A stretch of DNA of 64,000 nt from Magnolia sinica. Taxonomy: Eukaryota; Streptophyta; Magnoliopsida; Magnoliales; Magnoliaceae. The notes beneath the pieces are model-generated. The model worked only from the letters and a program-made list of their open reading frames with translations. It was not told the DNA's origin and ran no database searches. Where the stretch lies: the NCBI RefSeq assembly GCF_029962835.1, contig NC_080582.1:17740032-17804031 (forward strand), read 5' to 3'. The position numbers and the translations under genes are program-made. Each line of letters begins with the position of its first letter. The first letter of the stretch is position 1. This document shows positions 12,660 to 22,355 of the stretch, piece by piece.

Positions 12660-13110
12660 GTTTTAAATAACACAGGTCGCTTAATGGAAAGCTCTGTTCT
12701 TCATGTTACACTATATTGGCACATGTTACTGCATATTGTTGTGCAAGGCTCCACCCATGTGTGGACTTAACAAACCTCACTCAGAACTTATGCTTAGGTC
12801 TAAGAATCAGCTTGGTAGCAAACCAGGTGAGCCAAACATAAGTCAAAGAAATGGTATGGTGAGCATTTAACCTATATTTATTACCTAACACACGGTCAGA
12901 GTTAGAATTACCTCAATTTTTTGTACAGTAGAAGCTAGATTGTGGCTTGCACCTGATGGACAGCTTTGATCATGCACCTATGTGAACTCTCCAGAGAAGC
13001 ATTGCAGACCTCTTAAGACTACAGACTAAAATAACTGCGTCCACTTTGAATAAGCATATTACATCCAGACATAGAAAACGTAATACAACTCAAGCATTAC
13101 ATAAACAGCA
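12660..13110 (-). other. NLR 3' module part X, copy 2
   Basis: It matches 15060-15470 phrase by phrase: 'caaggct.cacccatgtgtgg', 'ggtgagcc', 'gctagattgtggcttgcacctgatg' and 'ccactttgaataagcatatta'. It sits upstream (minus strand) of the LRR fossil, so it would belong to a further NLR unit whose coding part is gone. Confidence 0.6.
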
Positions 13111-13462
13111 TATTATATAGAAGAATTGGTGCAAATGCCAACAGTCCACACATTCAGTGGAGAAAAGGCCAAAAGAAGAGTGGTCACAATGTGAGTGGAG
13201 CATTTGCCATCAACAATAGGAACATCGTATCAACCACACATATTTTTGCACTATGGGCATTGTAGATTGAAAATCCGAGCATAATGTCAAAACTCCCGGT
13301 CATACAATGTCCAACACCTCAAAAAAGTAAAAGATTGAAGGTAGTCTTGCTAGGCCTACACTGTAAAGAAATCACTTCTTGTTTTACCTTTCAACAAGCA
13401 TATTACATGCAAAGATGCACACAAGAAAATAAATCGGATGTTACTTAAATTGGATCCTCGCT

Positions 13463-13463
13463 C

Positions 13464-13495
<32 letters not shown>

Positions 13496-13610
13496 GCACA
13501 CACACACCCCCACACACTCACGCTAGTGGAATTTCACCACCTATGGGTACTCGAACCCTTGACCTAGAGTTGAAACTCCTGGGAGTCTACCACTCGAGCA
13601 AGAATAAGGA
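13463..13610 (-). mobile_element. tRNA-derived SINE, copy 1
   Basis: On the minus strand it reads as an RNA polymerase III-type SINE: a tRNA-like A box (GAGTGGTAGACTC), a B box (GGTTCGAGTAC), a GT-rich stretch and a poly-A tail, seen here as the poly-T run at 13463-13489. Its 5' end coincides with the tandem-duplication junction at 13610. Confidence 0.75.
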
Positions 13611-13950
13611 GAAGAATTGGTGCAAATGCCAACAGTCCACACATTCAGTGGAGAAAAGGCCAAAAGAAGAGTGGTCACAATGTGAGTGGAGCATTTGCCA
13701 TCAACAATAGGAACATCGTATCAACCACACATTTTTGTACCATGGGCATTGTAGATTGAAAATCCGAGCATAATGTCAAAACTCCCGGTCATTCAATGTC
13801 CAACACCTCAAAAAAGGAAAAGATTGAAGGAAGTCTTGCTAGGCCTACACTGTAAAGAAATCACTTCTTGTTTTACCGTTCAACAAGCATATTAAATGCA
13901 AAGATGCACACAAGAAAATAAATCAGATGTTACTTAAATTGGATCCTCGC

Positions 13951-14092
13951 TTTTTTTTTTTTTTTTTTTCCAAACATGCACACACACACCCCCACACACT
14001 CACGCTAGTGGAATTTCACCACCTATGGGTACTCGAACCCTTGACCTAGAGTTGAAACTCCTGGGAGTCTACCACTCGAGCAAGAATAAGGA
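13951..14092 (-). mobile_element. tRNA-derived SINE, copy 2
   Basis: Same family, position and orientation as copy 1, duplicated with its host segment. B-box complement lies at about 14028-14042 and A-box complement at about 14070-14082. It is head-to-head with the plus-strand copy that starts about 8 bp away. Confidence 0.75.
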
Positions 14093-14100
14093 CCCCGGAT

Positions 14101-14239
14101 CCTTACTCTTGCTCCGGTGGTAGATTCTCAAGAGTTTCAACACCCGGTCAAGGGTTCGAGTATCCATAGGTGGTGAAATCCCACTACGGTGTGAGTGCGT
14201 AGGGTGTGTGTGCGTGTGTATTAAAAAAAAAAAAAAAAA
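14101..14239 (+). mobile_element. tRNA-derived SINE, plus-strand copy with target-site duplication
   Basis: A box at about 14111-14127 (GCTCCGGTGGTAGATTC) and B box at about 14152-14164 (GGGTTCGAGTATCC) are spaced as in tRNA-derived SINEs. A GT-rich 3' part and a poly-A tail follow at 14223-14239. The 16-bp sequence GATGTTACTTAAATTG follows the tail (14240-14255) and also lies at 13926-13941, before the neighbouring minus-strand SINE, so it flanks the pair. Confidence 0.8.
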
Positions 14240-14299
14240 GATGTTACTTAAATTGTTTGTATAAGTTGGTCTAATAACAAATAATAGCACATCATAGCA

Positions 14300-15480
14300 T
14301 GTCGAAAGATAGGTAGCAAAAGCTCCTCGTGCTGCAATTTGAAAATTATGTCATCAAAACATCTTACCACCATTTATAACAGAATGATCATGACAAGAAA
14401 CCGTTAAAGGAAAATGGAATCCCATGACACTATTCAACACATCCTTCTTGTCACTTCGCAAGTGTGGGTCATCACCAAGGTATTCAAAATCGGTTACGTA
14501 ATGGCCGTTACATAACGGTAACGGTCATGACTGTTACGCGGGGTCGAAATGGCCGTAACGGCCATTACAAAAAAACAGGCCATAACGGTCCGTAACGGCC
14601 CCTTAACGGTCCAGTAATAGTTTTTTTTTTTTTTTTCGAAAAGTAAAAAATGGCCATAACTACCGATACAGGGGGCCGTTACAGCCCATATCATAACGGT
14701 AACGATGGTGGCCATTACGGCCACCGTTACCATTTTGGAACACTTTGGTCGTCACAACCTCTCCTATGAGGGGAAAAAAAACTGTAAGTTACACACTAGA
14801 ATTCATTTGCTTAAAACCTATAAAATTAGTTAAAGCATCTATTTTAAAACTGGACGATAATAAAATAGAAGGAATTATAGTTCCTATCTATTTGATTGGA
14901 GTGTCCTTCTACAAGCATTCCGTGCAAGTGGGGTTGTAGTTCGGAGATCCAGACTAATATTTGATAGGGTCTACTACATATCTTAATCCGTAGATCAATG
15001 TCCTACAAATGACAGTTTGGAAAAAATACATGAATTTTCTATGAAAATAATGGTGTTTTGCAAGGCTCCACTTAATGGAATTCTCTGTTCTTGCAAATCA
15101 TGCTATGTTGGCACATGTGACTGCATGTTGTTTTGCAAGGCTTCACCCACGTGTGGGCTTAGGAAGCCTCACCCAGAACTTATACCTAGGTCCAAGAAAC
15201 AGGTTGGTCACAAACCACGTGAGCCAAATGTATGCTCAAGAAATAGACGGTCAGCATTTAATCTATATGTATGGCCTATCAGGTGATTGGAATTAGACTT
15301 ACCTAAATTTTGCACAGAGAAAGCTAGATTGTAGCCTGCACCTGATGATATTCTCTGACCACGCACCCATGTAGACTCTCCAGTAAAGCATTGTGGATCT
15401 CCTCAGAACCAACACTTGAAATAACTACTTCCACTTTGAATAAGCATATTAAATTCAAATACAGATAAAGCAATGCATCT
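14300..15480 (-). other. NLR 3' non-coding module, copy 3 (parts Y, Z and X), interrupted by a MITE
   Basis: Part Y at about 14318-14475 ends 'gtgtgggtcatcac', part Z runs from 14756 to about 15050, and part X from about 15060 to 15470. The order is the same as in 10640-11680. A fourth partial Y follows at about 15560-15720. No long open frame is conserved between copies, which argues for non-coding origin. Confidence 0.55.
14476..14748. mobile_element. Palindromic MITE built of CCGTTACGG words
   Basis: Ends are inverted copies of each other: CAAGGTATTCAAAAT at the left and the complement of CCAAAGTGTTCCAAAAT at the right. The interior repeats 'cgtaacggccattac' and 'taacggtaacg' in both orientations. 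Flanks TCATCAC (14469-14475) and TCGTCAC (14749-14755) look like a 7-bp target-site duplication with one mismatch. The paralogous sequence at 11023-11040 shows an empty site. Superfamily is not determined. Confidence 0.7.
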
Positions 15481-15540
15481 CAAACATTTCAAAGACAACT
15501 TATTATATTGAGGTATTGAAGATTAATAGCCAAACTAAAA

Positions 15541-15787
15541 CACACACACACACACACACACGCACATAATCATGCTATAGTTTGAAAACATCATCCAAAT
15601 ATCTCCAACAGTAATACATGAAGAAGCTAAAAGAGAAACCACAAAAAGAAAATAAATTTTCATTCACAACCATTCTCGATGTCCCGTTCAGTCGCCTCCA
15701 CCCTGTCAAGTCTTGTCTCCTAAAAAAGCAAGAGATTGTATATCAAAAAATCTCTAATTTAAACGTAGCTTCTCCAATAAAAGAGCT

Positions 15788-15829
<42 letters not shown>
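15541..15829. repeat. Microsatellites: AC at 15541, AT then AG at 15788-15829
   Basis: An AC run of about ten units starts at 15541. At 15788-15812 there is an AT run that turns directly into an AG run ending at 15829. The open frame reading through these is an artefact. Confidence 0.9.
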
Positions 15830-16165
15830 TGCTCACTTGTGCACCAGTTCGCACGGAGCTGGTGCGAACTTTTTTGAGAACCCATCATATGTGATGTGGA
15901 TCCAAAGTCTGAACCGTCCATGTGAAGTAGCACCTCATGAAAACCCCCAGGCCCAAGTTTTACTTTGATTCAAAACTTTGTTGTGCCATGAAAAATGAAA
16001 ACAGTTTCCTCCCTTGATTTGCATTTCTATTTGCTATGGCCCACTAGAATATTAGATCAGGGCGAAAATTTGTCCCTTGGGATTTCATGGGATTCCGCAT
16101 CACATGGACCATTCAGATTAGACACCCCTCTGTGTGTGTGTGTGTGTGTACACACACACACGTAC
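15830..16165. repeat. Candidate short element with hairpin start and GT/AC palindromic end
   Basis: The left end contains two overlapping hairpins: GCACCAG..CTGGTGC and GTTCGCAC..GTGCGAAC (15841-15869). The right end is a GT run that turns into an AC run (about 16132-16161), itself an inverted repeat. Wording in between ('gaaccgtccatgtg', 'tatggcccac') resembles MITEs of this genome. No target-site duplication was found. Confidence 0.4.
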
Positions 16166-16365
16166 AAGCAACTAAGGTAGTAATCCAGACTATTTATTTG
16201 ATGAATGATCCTCACATGCTTGCACATTCGGATCATCCAAACAATGCTTTTGGCAAGCCCTTCCAAACTGATGAGATGATGCTGACCATTTGATCAATTG
16301 CCTTTAAACAAAAAATGATCCACAATCCACATTTAGCAAGGAAAAGTCACTGATCAAATGAATTA

Positions 16366-16600
16366 AAATAATAATAATAATAATTATTATTATTATTACT
16401 ATTTATACGACAGTTCACCAAAGCAAGGTCAGGTCAACTCGATGGATGATACAATTGTTCTTATCATCCAAACAACGATCTGCTTGCATTCAAGCTGAGG
16501 ACCGCTATAATGGTTTAATACAAAAGTTCATGGTAGGAGCATTTCTTCAAATAATTAACACGCAGACTTCTATAAAATAATAATAATAATAATAATAATT
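16366..16600. repeat. AAT/ATT microsatellites
   Basis: At about 16366-16397 an AAT run flips into an ATT run, forming a perfect inverted repeat. A second AAT run lies at about 16577-16600. The DNA between is non-coding. Confidence 0.85.
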
Positions 16601-16759
16601 AAACAGTAAAAAATTTAAAAGAGTGCTGAAAGTCTGCGTTCAGGCAATGGGGATCCATTGCCTTTATTATTGTTCCACGTCACCAGCAGGAAAAGAAGAC
16701 ATACATACGTAGAAATGTACGTATTACCTGTTTGGTGTACACCGAATTTTTTCCTAAGG

Positions 16760-17235
16760 AAATATTTTTAAGCGTGGATCTTCCATGGGCCCACGATGAA
16801 GTATGTTTTAGATCCACAGTACCGTCCATCCGTTTTGAAAGATCGGTCTAGGGCATGGACCCAAAAACCAGGCAGATCAAGATCTCAAGGGGATCACACC
16901 ACATAAAGAAATGGAGATTGAACGCCTAACGTTGAAACCTTCCTAGGGCCCAACATGACCTTTATTTGCCTTAAAGCCTGTTCATCAGGTCACACATACC
17001 TGGATGAAGGAAGAAACACAAATAGAAGGTTGATCCGTGCCTTCTTTAGCCCGAAGAAAATTTCAACGGTGAGTGTACAATTACCAATGTTTCCTGTTTT
17101 GTGGTCCACTTGAACTTTGGATCTGCCTCATTTTTCATCAAGGCATAAAATGATCTCAATATATGGATGGACGGTGTTGATCTAAAACATACATCATGGT
17201 GGGGCCACAAAAGTTCAACACCTCCAAAAATGTAC
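16760..17235. mobile_element. Short inverted-repeat element, near full length
   Basis: Opens with 'ggatcttccatgggcccacgatgaag', passes 'ccgtccatcc', 'agatctcaaggggatcacaccac', 'gttgaaaccttcctagggccc' and 'acctggatgaaggaag', then mirrors itself through 'ttcaacggtga', 'gtggtccacttgaactttgga' to 'ggatggacggtgttgat' and 'catcatggtggggccac'. The two halves are roughly inverted copies, the hallmark of this family. A second partial copy follows at 17240-17375. Confidence 0.75.
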
Positions 17236-17617
17236 GTCCTTTCTTCCTTCCGACGCAATCGGGCAAGATGTCTATCTGAACATCCGTGGGCTCATCACAA
17301 AACCGATATGGTAAAATGGATAGACGGTATGGATCTAACACATATATCATGGTAGGGCACAGAAGATTCATGCCTCGAGAGATTGGAAGAGAAAAATTCG
17401 GGGTACACCAAAGAGAAAATGCATATATTTCCACGTATGTATTTCTCTTTCTATTTTTAATTTTTTTCTACTGACGTCAGCATCAGTAACGTGGACCAAT
17501 GATAAAGAAAGGCACAGCCCTTGCACAAAGACGGACCGCACTCAAATGAAAATACTGTCTTCTTAAAGATGTATGGATGCGAGTGCAGACAGCCCGTGTT
17601 CAGGACCCAGTATATTA

Positions 17618-18215
17618 GGAGAAATTTCCAACTGTACGACCCATATATGGCCCATCAACCTTTTGAACGCACTCGCTTTTTACCTCCCGAGAATAAGCCC
17701 CAGATGTACGGCCCCATTTCAGGTCGAAAATGCCCTCTTTTTTTTTTCAGTTTTTTGATAAGTGAAAGCTGGGGCCAACCTTTGGCTACGAATTATAACC
17801 GTAGTTATAACCGTAGCCATAAACTGCCGATTACAAAAGGGTGGATTGTGAGTTGGGGTCGACCGGGTCCACCCCAAGTCACTGTCCTACTGACCCGGTC
17901 GATCGGGTCCAAACCCGGTTGACCCCAACTTGCTGTTCCACATTTGTACTTTTTTTTTTTACAAGGAGAACTTTTTCTCTCTTACATTTTTCTCTAATAC
18001 ATATTTATATAAATATGTATATATAAGCATATAAATTTTTTTTTTCTATCTTTTTATTCATTTCGTTCTTTATTCATTTAATAAATATATCTCTTAAACC
18101 AGAATGAGTTACTTGATGTACCATATAGGATTTGGGGGTAGGAGATGCTACTTTAGCTAACCAACCTACTTATTTTCCAAGATTCCATTAGGTCGATGGT
18201 CAAAAATTTATTTCA
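17618..18215 (+). repeat. Left long inverted arm of the satellite element
   Basis: Contains 'ttccaactgtacgacccata', 'gaataagccccagatgtacgg' in shortened form, then 'aatgagttacttgatgtacc' near 18102 and 'ctttagctaaccaacc' near 18152. Each phrase recurs in complement in the right arm. The part at 17850-17930 is an insert-like block of GGTCGACCGGGTC words that the right arm lacks. Confidence 0.7.
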
Positions 18216-19018
18216 TTCACTTTGTGGCCAATTTAAATCAGTTCGTGGTCAATTTCATTCATTTCATTTCACGGTCAATTCCCTTCACTTTCATGGTCAA
18301 TTCGCTTCACTTCACGATCAATTCTATTCATTTCACGGTCAATTCACTTCACTTCACGATCAATTCCATTCATTTCACGGTCAATTCGCTTCACTTCACG
18401 GTAAATTCCATGCAATTCATGGTCAATTCCCTTCACTTCACGGTTAATTCCCTTCACTTCACGGTCATTTCCATTCATTTCACAGTCATTCCCGTGATTC
18501 CGTATTGATTCACGGTCATTTCCATGCATTTCACGGTCAATTCCCTTCACTTCACGGTCATTTTCATGCATTTCACGGTCATTCCCGGCGATTCCGTGTT
18601 GATTCACGGTCATTTCCATGCATTTCACGGTCAATTCCCTTCACTTCATGGTCATTTCCATGCATTTCACGGTCATTCCCGGTGATTCCGTGTTGATTCA
18701 CAGTCATTTCCACGCATTTCACGGTCATTCTCGGTGATTCCGTGTTGATTCACACTCGTTTCCACGTATTTCACGGTCAATTCGCTTCACTTCATGGTCA
18801 TTTCCATGCATTTCACGATCATTCCCGATGATTCTGTGTTGATTAACGGTCATTTCCACGCATTTCACGGTCAATTCCCTTCACTTCACGGTCATTTTCA
18901 TGCATTTCACGGTCATTCCCGGCGATTTCGTGTTGATTCATGGTCATTTCCACGCATTTCACGGTCAATTCCCTTCACTTCACGATCATTCCCATGCATT
19001 TCACGGTCATTGTATATG
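18196..19018 (+). repeat. 21-bp satellite array, orientation 1
   Basis: Monomers of about 21 bp such as 'ttcacggtcatttccatgca' follow one another. A longer variant, carrying 'cccggcgattccgtgttgat', recurs at 18501, 18595, 18689, 18741, 18835 and 18929, so the spacing is 94 bp with one 52-bp interval. The array is non-coding; open frames exist only because 21 is a multiple of three. Confidence 0.9.
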
Positions 19019-19239
19019 TGCTAATATTTTCTTTATTACATTAGTTTATTGTATTTCAATATAGGAGAACTACTCCTTTAAAAGTTATCTAGCATAGCAT
19101 GCAATCTATTTAGAAACAGAGAAATTCGGCATATCTTATTTGCTTGAGTCATTGGAAATGACGTGGACAAATGAGACCCGAGTGTGCCTTTGACAAAAAT
19201 GATCCACACTCAATTATAATTTATAAGTAACTTATATAT

Positions 19240-19425
19240 TGATCAAGTTCGGGTTGGGTCGGGCAACCCGAGACCTCAACCCGAGCCCGACCCAAGTTTT
19301 ATTGGGTTGGTGTTTGTATAGCCCAAGCTTGAGATCGGACCCGATACATGCTGCCCGAGCCCAACCCAATGTCGGGTCGGTCACGGGTCAGTCGAGTTGA
19401 ACCCGGCCAACTTTCAGCCCTAATG
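19240..19425. repeat. GGGTCGGG-type plant repeat between satellite arrays
   Basis: Dense words 'gggttgggtcgggcaacccg', 'cccgagcccgaccc' and 'acccggccaactttcagccct' identify the G/C-skewed inverted repeat that is widespread in plant intergenic DNA. It ends where the next satellite array starts. 19019-19239 between arrays is unremarkable non-coding DNA. Confidence 0.6.
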
Positions 19426-20100
19426 GAAATGACTATGAATCAACACGGAATCGTCGGGAATGACCGTGAAATGCGTGGAAATGACTGTGAAGTGAAGGGA
19501 ATTGGCCATGAAATGCATGGAAATGACCGTGAATCAACACGGAATCACCGGGAATAACTGTGAAATGCATGTAAATTACCGTGAAGTGAATCGAATTGAT
19601 CGTGAAATGCTTGGAAATGACCGTGAAGTGAAGAGAATTGACCGTGAAATGTGTGGAAATGACCGTGAATCAACACGGAATTGTCGGGAATGATTGTGAA
19701 ATGCATGGAAATGGTTGTGAAGTGAAGTGAATTGACCGTGAAGTGAAGGGAATTGACCGTGAAGTGCGTAGAAATGACCGTGAATCAACACGGAATCACC
19801 AAGAATGACCGTGAAATGCATGGAAATGACCGTGAATCAACACGGAATCGCCGAGAATGACCATAAAATGCATGAAAATGACCGTGAAGTGAAGGGAATT
19901 GACCGTGAAATGCATGGAAATGACCGTGAATTGAAGCAAAATGACCGTGAAATGCATGAAAATGACCGTGAATTGAAGCGAAATGACCGTGAAATGCATG
20001 GAAATGACCGTGAAGTGAAGTGAATGGAAATGTCCGTGAATTAAACGGTTAAGTCCCTTCACTTCACGGTCAATTCCATGAATTTCACGATCATTGTGGT
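19425..20100 (-). repeat. 21-bp satellite array, orientation 2
   Basis: The complement of array 1: 'aatgaccgtgaaatgcatgga' monomers, with the 31-bp variant containing 'aatcaacacggaatc' at 19439, 19533, 19669, 19783 and 19835 (spacings 94, 136, 114, 52). The last 60 bp (20041-20100) flip back to orientation 1. Confidence 0.9.
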
Positions 20101-20882
20101 GAATGATAAAATTCGTCACCGAGATTGTAGAACTGGGGCCATGGTTGGTTTATCCAAGCCATTGATGTGAACGTTCTCACCATGGATGGATCACGCCCTC
20201 TAAATCTCCTAAATTATAAGATCTTAGCCACCAAATCATACTTAACCATGCTGTTTTATACGAACACAACAATGAGGTTAGAGTTGACCAATTGGGGAGA
20301 TTTCTCAGACATGACCCATTCATGATGGTTTCCTCTGTATCAATGACTTCGATAAATATACAGGGTCAGGTAGAATAGATGGTTCTTGTGAGCTATTTTG
20401 GATGTTTAGCTAAAAGCATAAACTTCTTTAACTTATCCATAGAATGTTGTGATTAAACTTAGCTAAAAGAATCTAAGCTTAGATAAAAGAATGTTATGGT
20501 AGAGTGGTTAAGGAATCAATTCGCTTCATTTCACGGTCATTTCGCTTCACTTCACGGCCAATTCAAGCATTTCATGGTCAATTCCCTTCACTTCACTCTC
20601 ATGTAGCCAAAAATGATGTAGATCCAAAGCTCAATGGGCCACATGATAGAAAATAGTAGAGATTGAATGCCATCACCATGGAAAACAATCGAGGTCGACC
20701 GGGTCTAACCCGGTCGACCCCAACTCGCTGGACAGTTACCCGATCGACCCCATTTACATAAAATTCACATAAATGGGGTCGACCGGGTCACAACCCGATG
20801 CCACTGTAATCGTCATGAGTTGGGGTCGACAGTCATACCACGACTCGACGCTTTTCCATTGTGACGGCATTCAATCTCCACT
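20101..20882. repeat. Spacer with a short satellite patch and GGTCGACC palindromic block
   Basis: 20101-20514 is non-coding and resembles another intergenic repeat ('actggggccatggttggt', 'caccatggatggatcac') also seen loosely at 45340-45520. 20515-20605 is a five-monomer satellite patch in orientation 1. 20690-20850 carries GGTCGACCGGGT words in both orientations around an AT centre ('ccccatttacataaaattca' and its near complement), the same words as at 17855-17930. Confidence 0.6.
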
Positions 20883-22355
20883 GAATTGACCGTGAAGTGC
20901 GTTGAATTCACCGTGAATCAACATGGAATTGCCGGGAATGACCGTGAAATGCATGGAAATGGGTGCGAAGTGAAGTGAATTGACCACGAAGTGCGTGGAA
21001 ATGGCCGTGAAGTGAAGTGAATTGACCGTGAAGTGCGTCGAATTGACCGTGAATCAACACGAAATCGCTGGGAATGACCGTGAAATGCATGGAAATGATG
21101 GTGAAGTGAAGTGAATTGGCCACAAAGTGCGTGGAAATGGCCGTGAAGTGAAGTGAATTGACTGTCAAGTGCGTCGAATTGACTGTGAATCAACACGGAA
21201 TCGCCAGGAATGATCGTGAAATGCATGGAAATGACGGTGACGTGAAGTGAATTGACCGTGAAGTGCATGGAAATGGCGTGAAGTGAAGTGAATTGACTGT
21301 GAATCAACACGGAATCGCCGGGAATGACCGTGAAATGCATGGAACTGACGGTGAAGTGAAGTGAATTGACCGCGAAGTGCGTGGAAATGGCCGTCAAGTG
21401 AAGTGAATTGACCGTGAAGTGCGTCGAATTGACCGTGAATCAACACGAAATTGCCGAGAATGACCATGAAATGCATGAAAATGATGGTGAAGTGAAGTGA
21501 ATTGACCGCGAAGTGCGTGGAAATGGCTGTGAAGTGAAGTGAAGTGAATTGATCGTGAACTACGTCGAATTGACCGTGAATCAACACAGAATCACCGGGA
21601 ATGACCGTGAAATGCATGAAATGACGGTGAAGTGAAGTGAATTGACCGCGAAGTGCATGGAAATGGCCATGAAGTGAAGTGAATTGACCGTGAAGTGCAT
21701 CAAATTGACCGTGAATCAACACGGAATCACCGGGAATGCCCATGAAATGCATGGAAATGACGGTGAAGTGAAGTGAGTTGACTGCGAAGTGCGTATAAAT
21801 GGCTGTGAAGTGAAGTGAATTGACCGTGAAGTGCGTCGAATTGACCGTGAATCAACACGGAATTGAAGTGAATTGACCGCAAAGTGCGTAAATGCAGGAA
21901 AATGGGCATGAAGTGAAGTGAAGTGAATTGACCGCGAAGTGCGTGGAAATGGCCGTGAAGTGAAGTGAATTGACCGTGAAGTGCGTCGAATTGACCGTGA
22001 ATCAACATGGAATCGCCGGGAATGACCGTGAAATGCATGGAAATGACGGTGAAGTTAAGTGAATTGACCGCGAAGTGCGTGGAAATGGCCGTGAAGTGAA
22101 GTGAATTGACCGTGAATGAACACGGAATCGCCGGGAATGACCGTGAAATGCATGGAAATGACGGTGAAGTGAAGTGAATTGACCGCGAAGTGCGTGGAAA
22201 TGGCCGTGAAGTGCATCGAATTGACCGTGAATCAACACGGAATCGCCGGGAATGACCGTCAAATGCATGGAAATGACGGTGAAGTGAAGTGAAATGATCG
22301 TGAAGTGCATGGAAATGGCCGTGAAGTGAAGTGAATTGATCGTGAAGTGGATTTT
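20883..22355 (-). repeat. 21-bp satellite array, orientation 2, main block
   Basis: About 1.47 kb of 'gaccgtgaagtgaagtgaatt' and 'gaccgtgaaatgcatggaaat' monomers. The 31-bp variant recurs near 21053, 21189, 21303, 21439, 21580, 21715, 21851 and 22001, mostly at 135-141 bp, with 114 and 150 as exceptions. Repeat units here are longer than in array 1, so the blocks expanded independently. Confidence 0.9.

Larger units (their letters stand above)
13120..14092. repeat. 491-bp tandem duplication, two copies, each carrying a minus-strand SINE
   Basis: Copy 1 is 13120-13610 and copy 2 is 13611-14092, both starting 'gaagaattggtgcaaatgcc' and ending '..gagcaagaataagga'. They differ at only a few bases plus the length of the poly-T run. 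Both contain the same SINE at the same place, so the duplication came after that SINE inserted. Confidence 0.9.

Noticed and set aside
13991-14165. tRNA genes suggested by A-box and B-box sequences
   Set aside because: No cloverleaf with acceptor and anticodon arms; poly-A tails and target-site duplication show they are SINEs.
17521-17922. 133-codon frame similar to the 122-codon frame at 23041-23409 (both with NFQLYDP and NKPQMYG)
   Set aside because: The similarity comes from the inverted arms of the satellite element, not from a protein family; surrounding codons diverge freely with insertions.
18196-19018. CRISPR-like array
   Set aside because: Repeats are contiguous 21-bp satellite monomers without unique spacers, in a plant genome.
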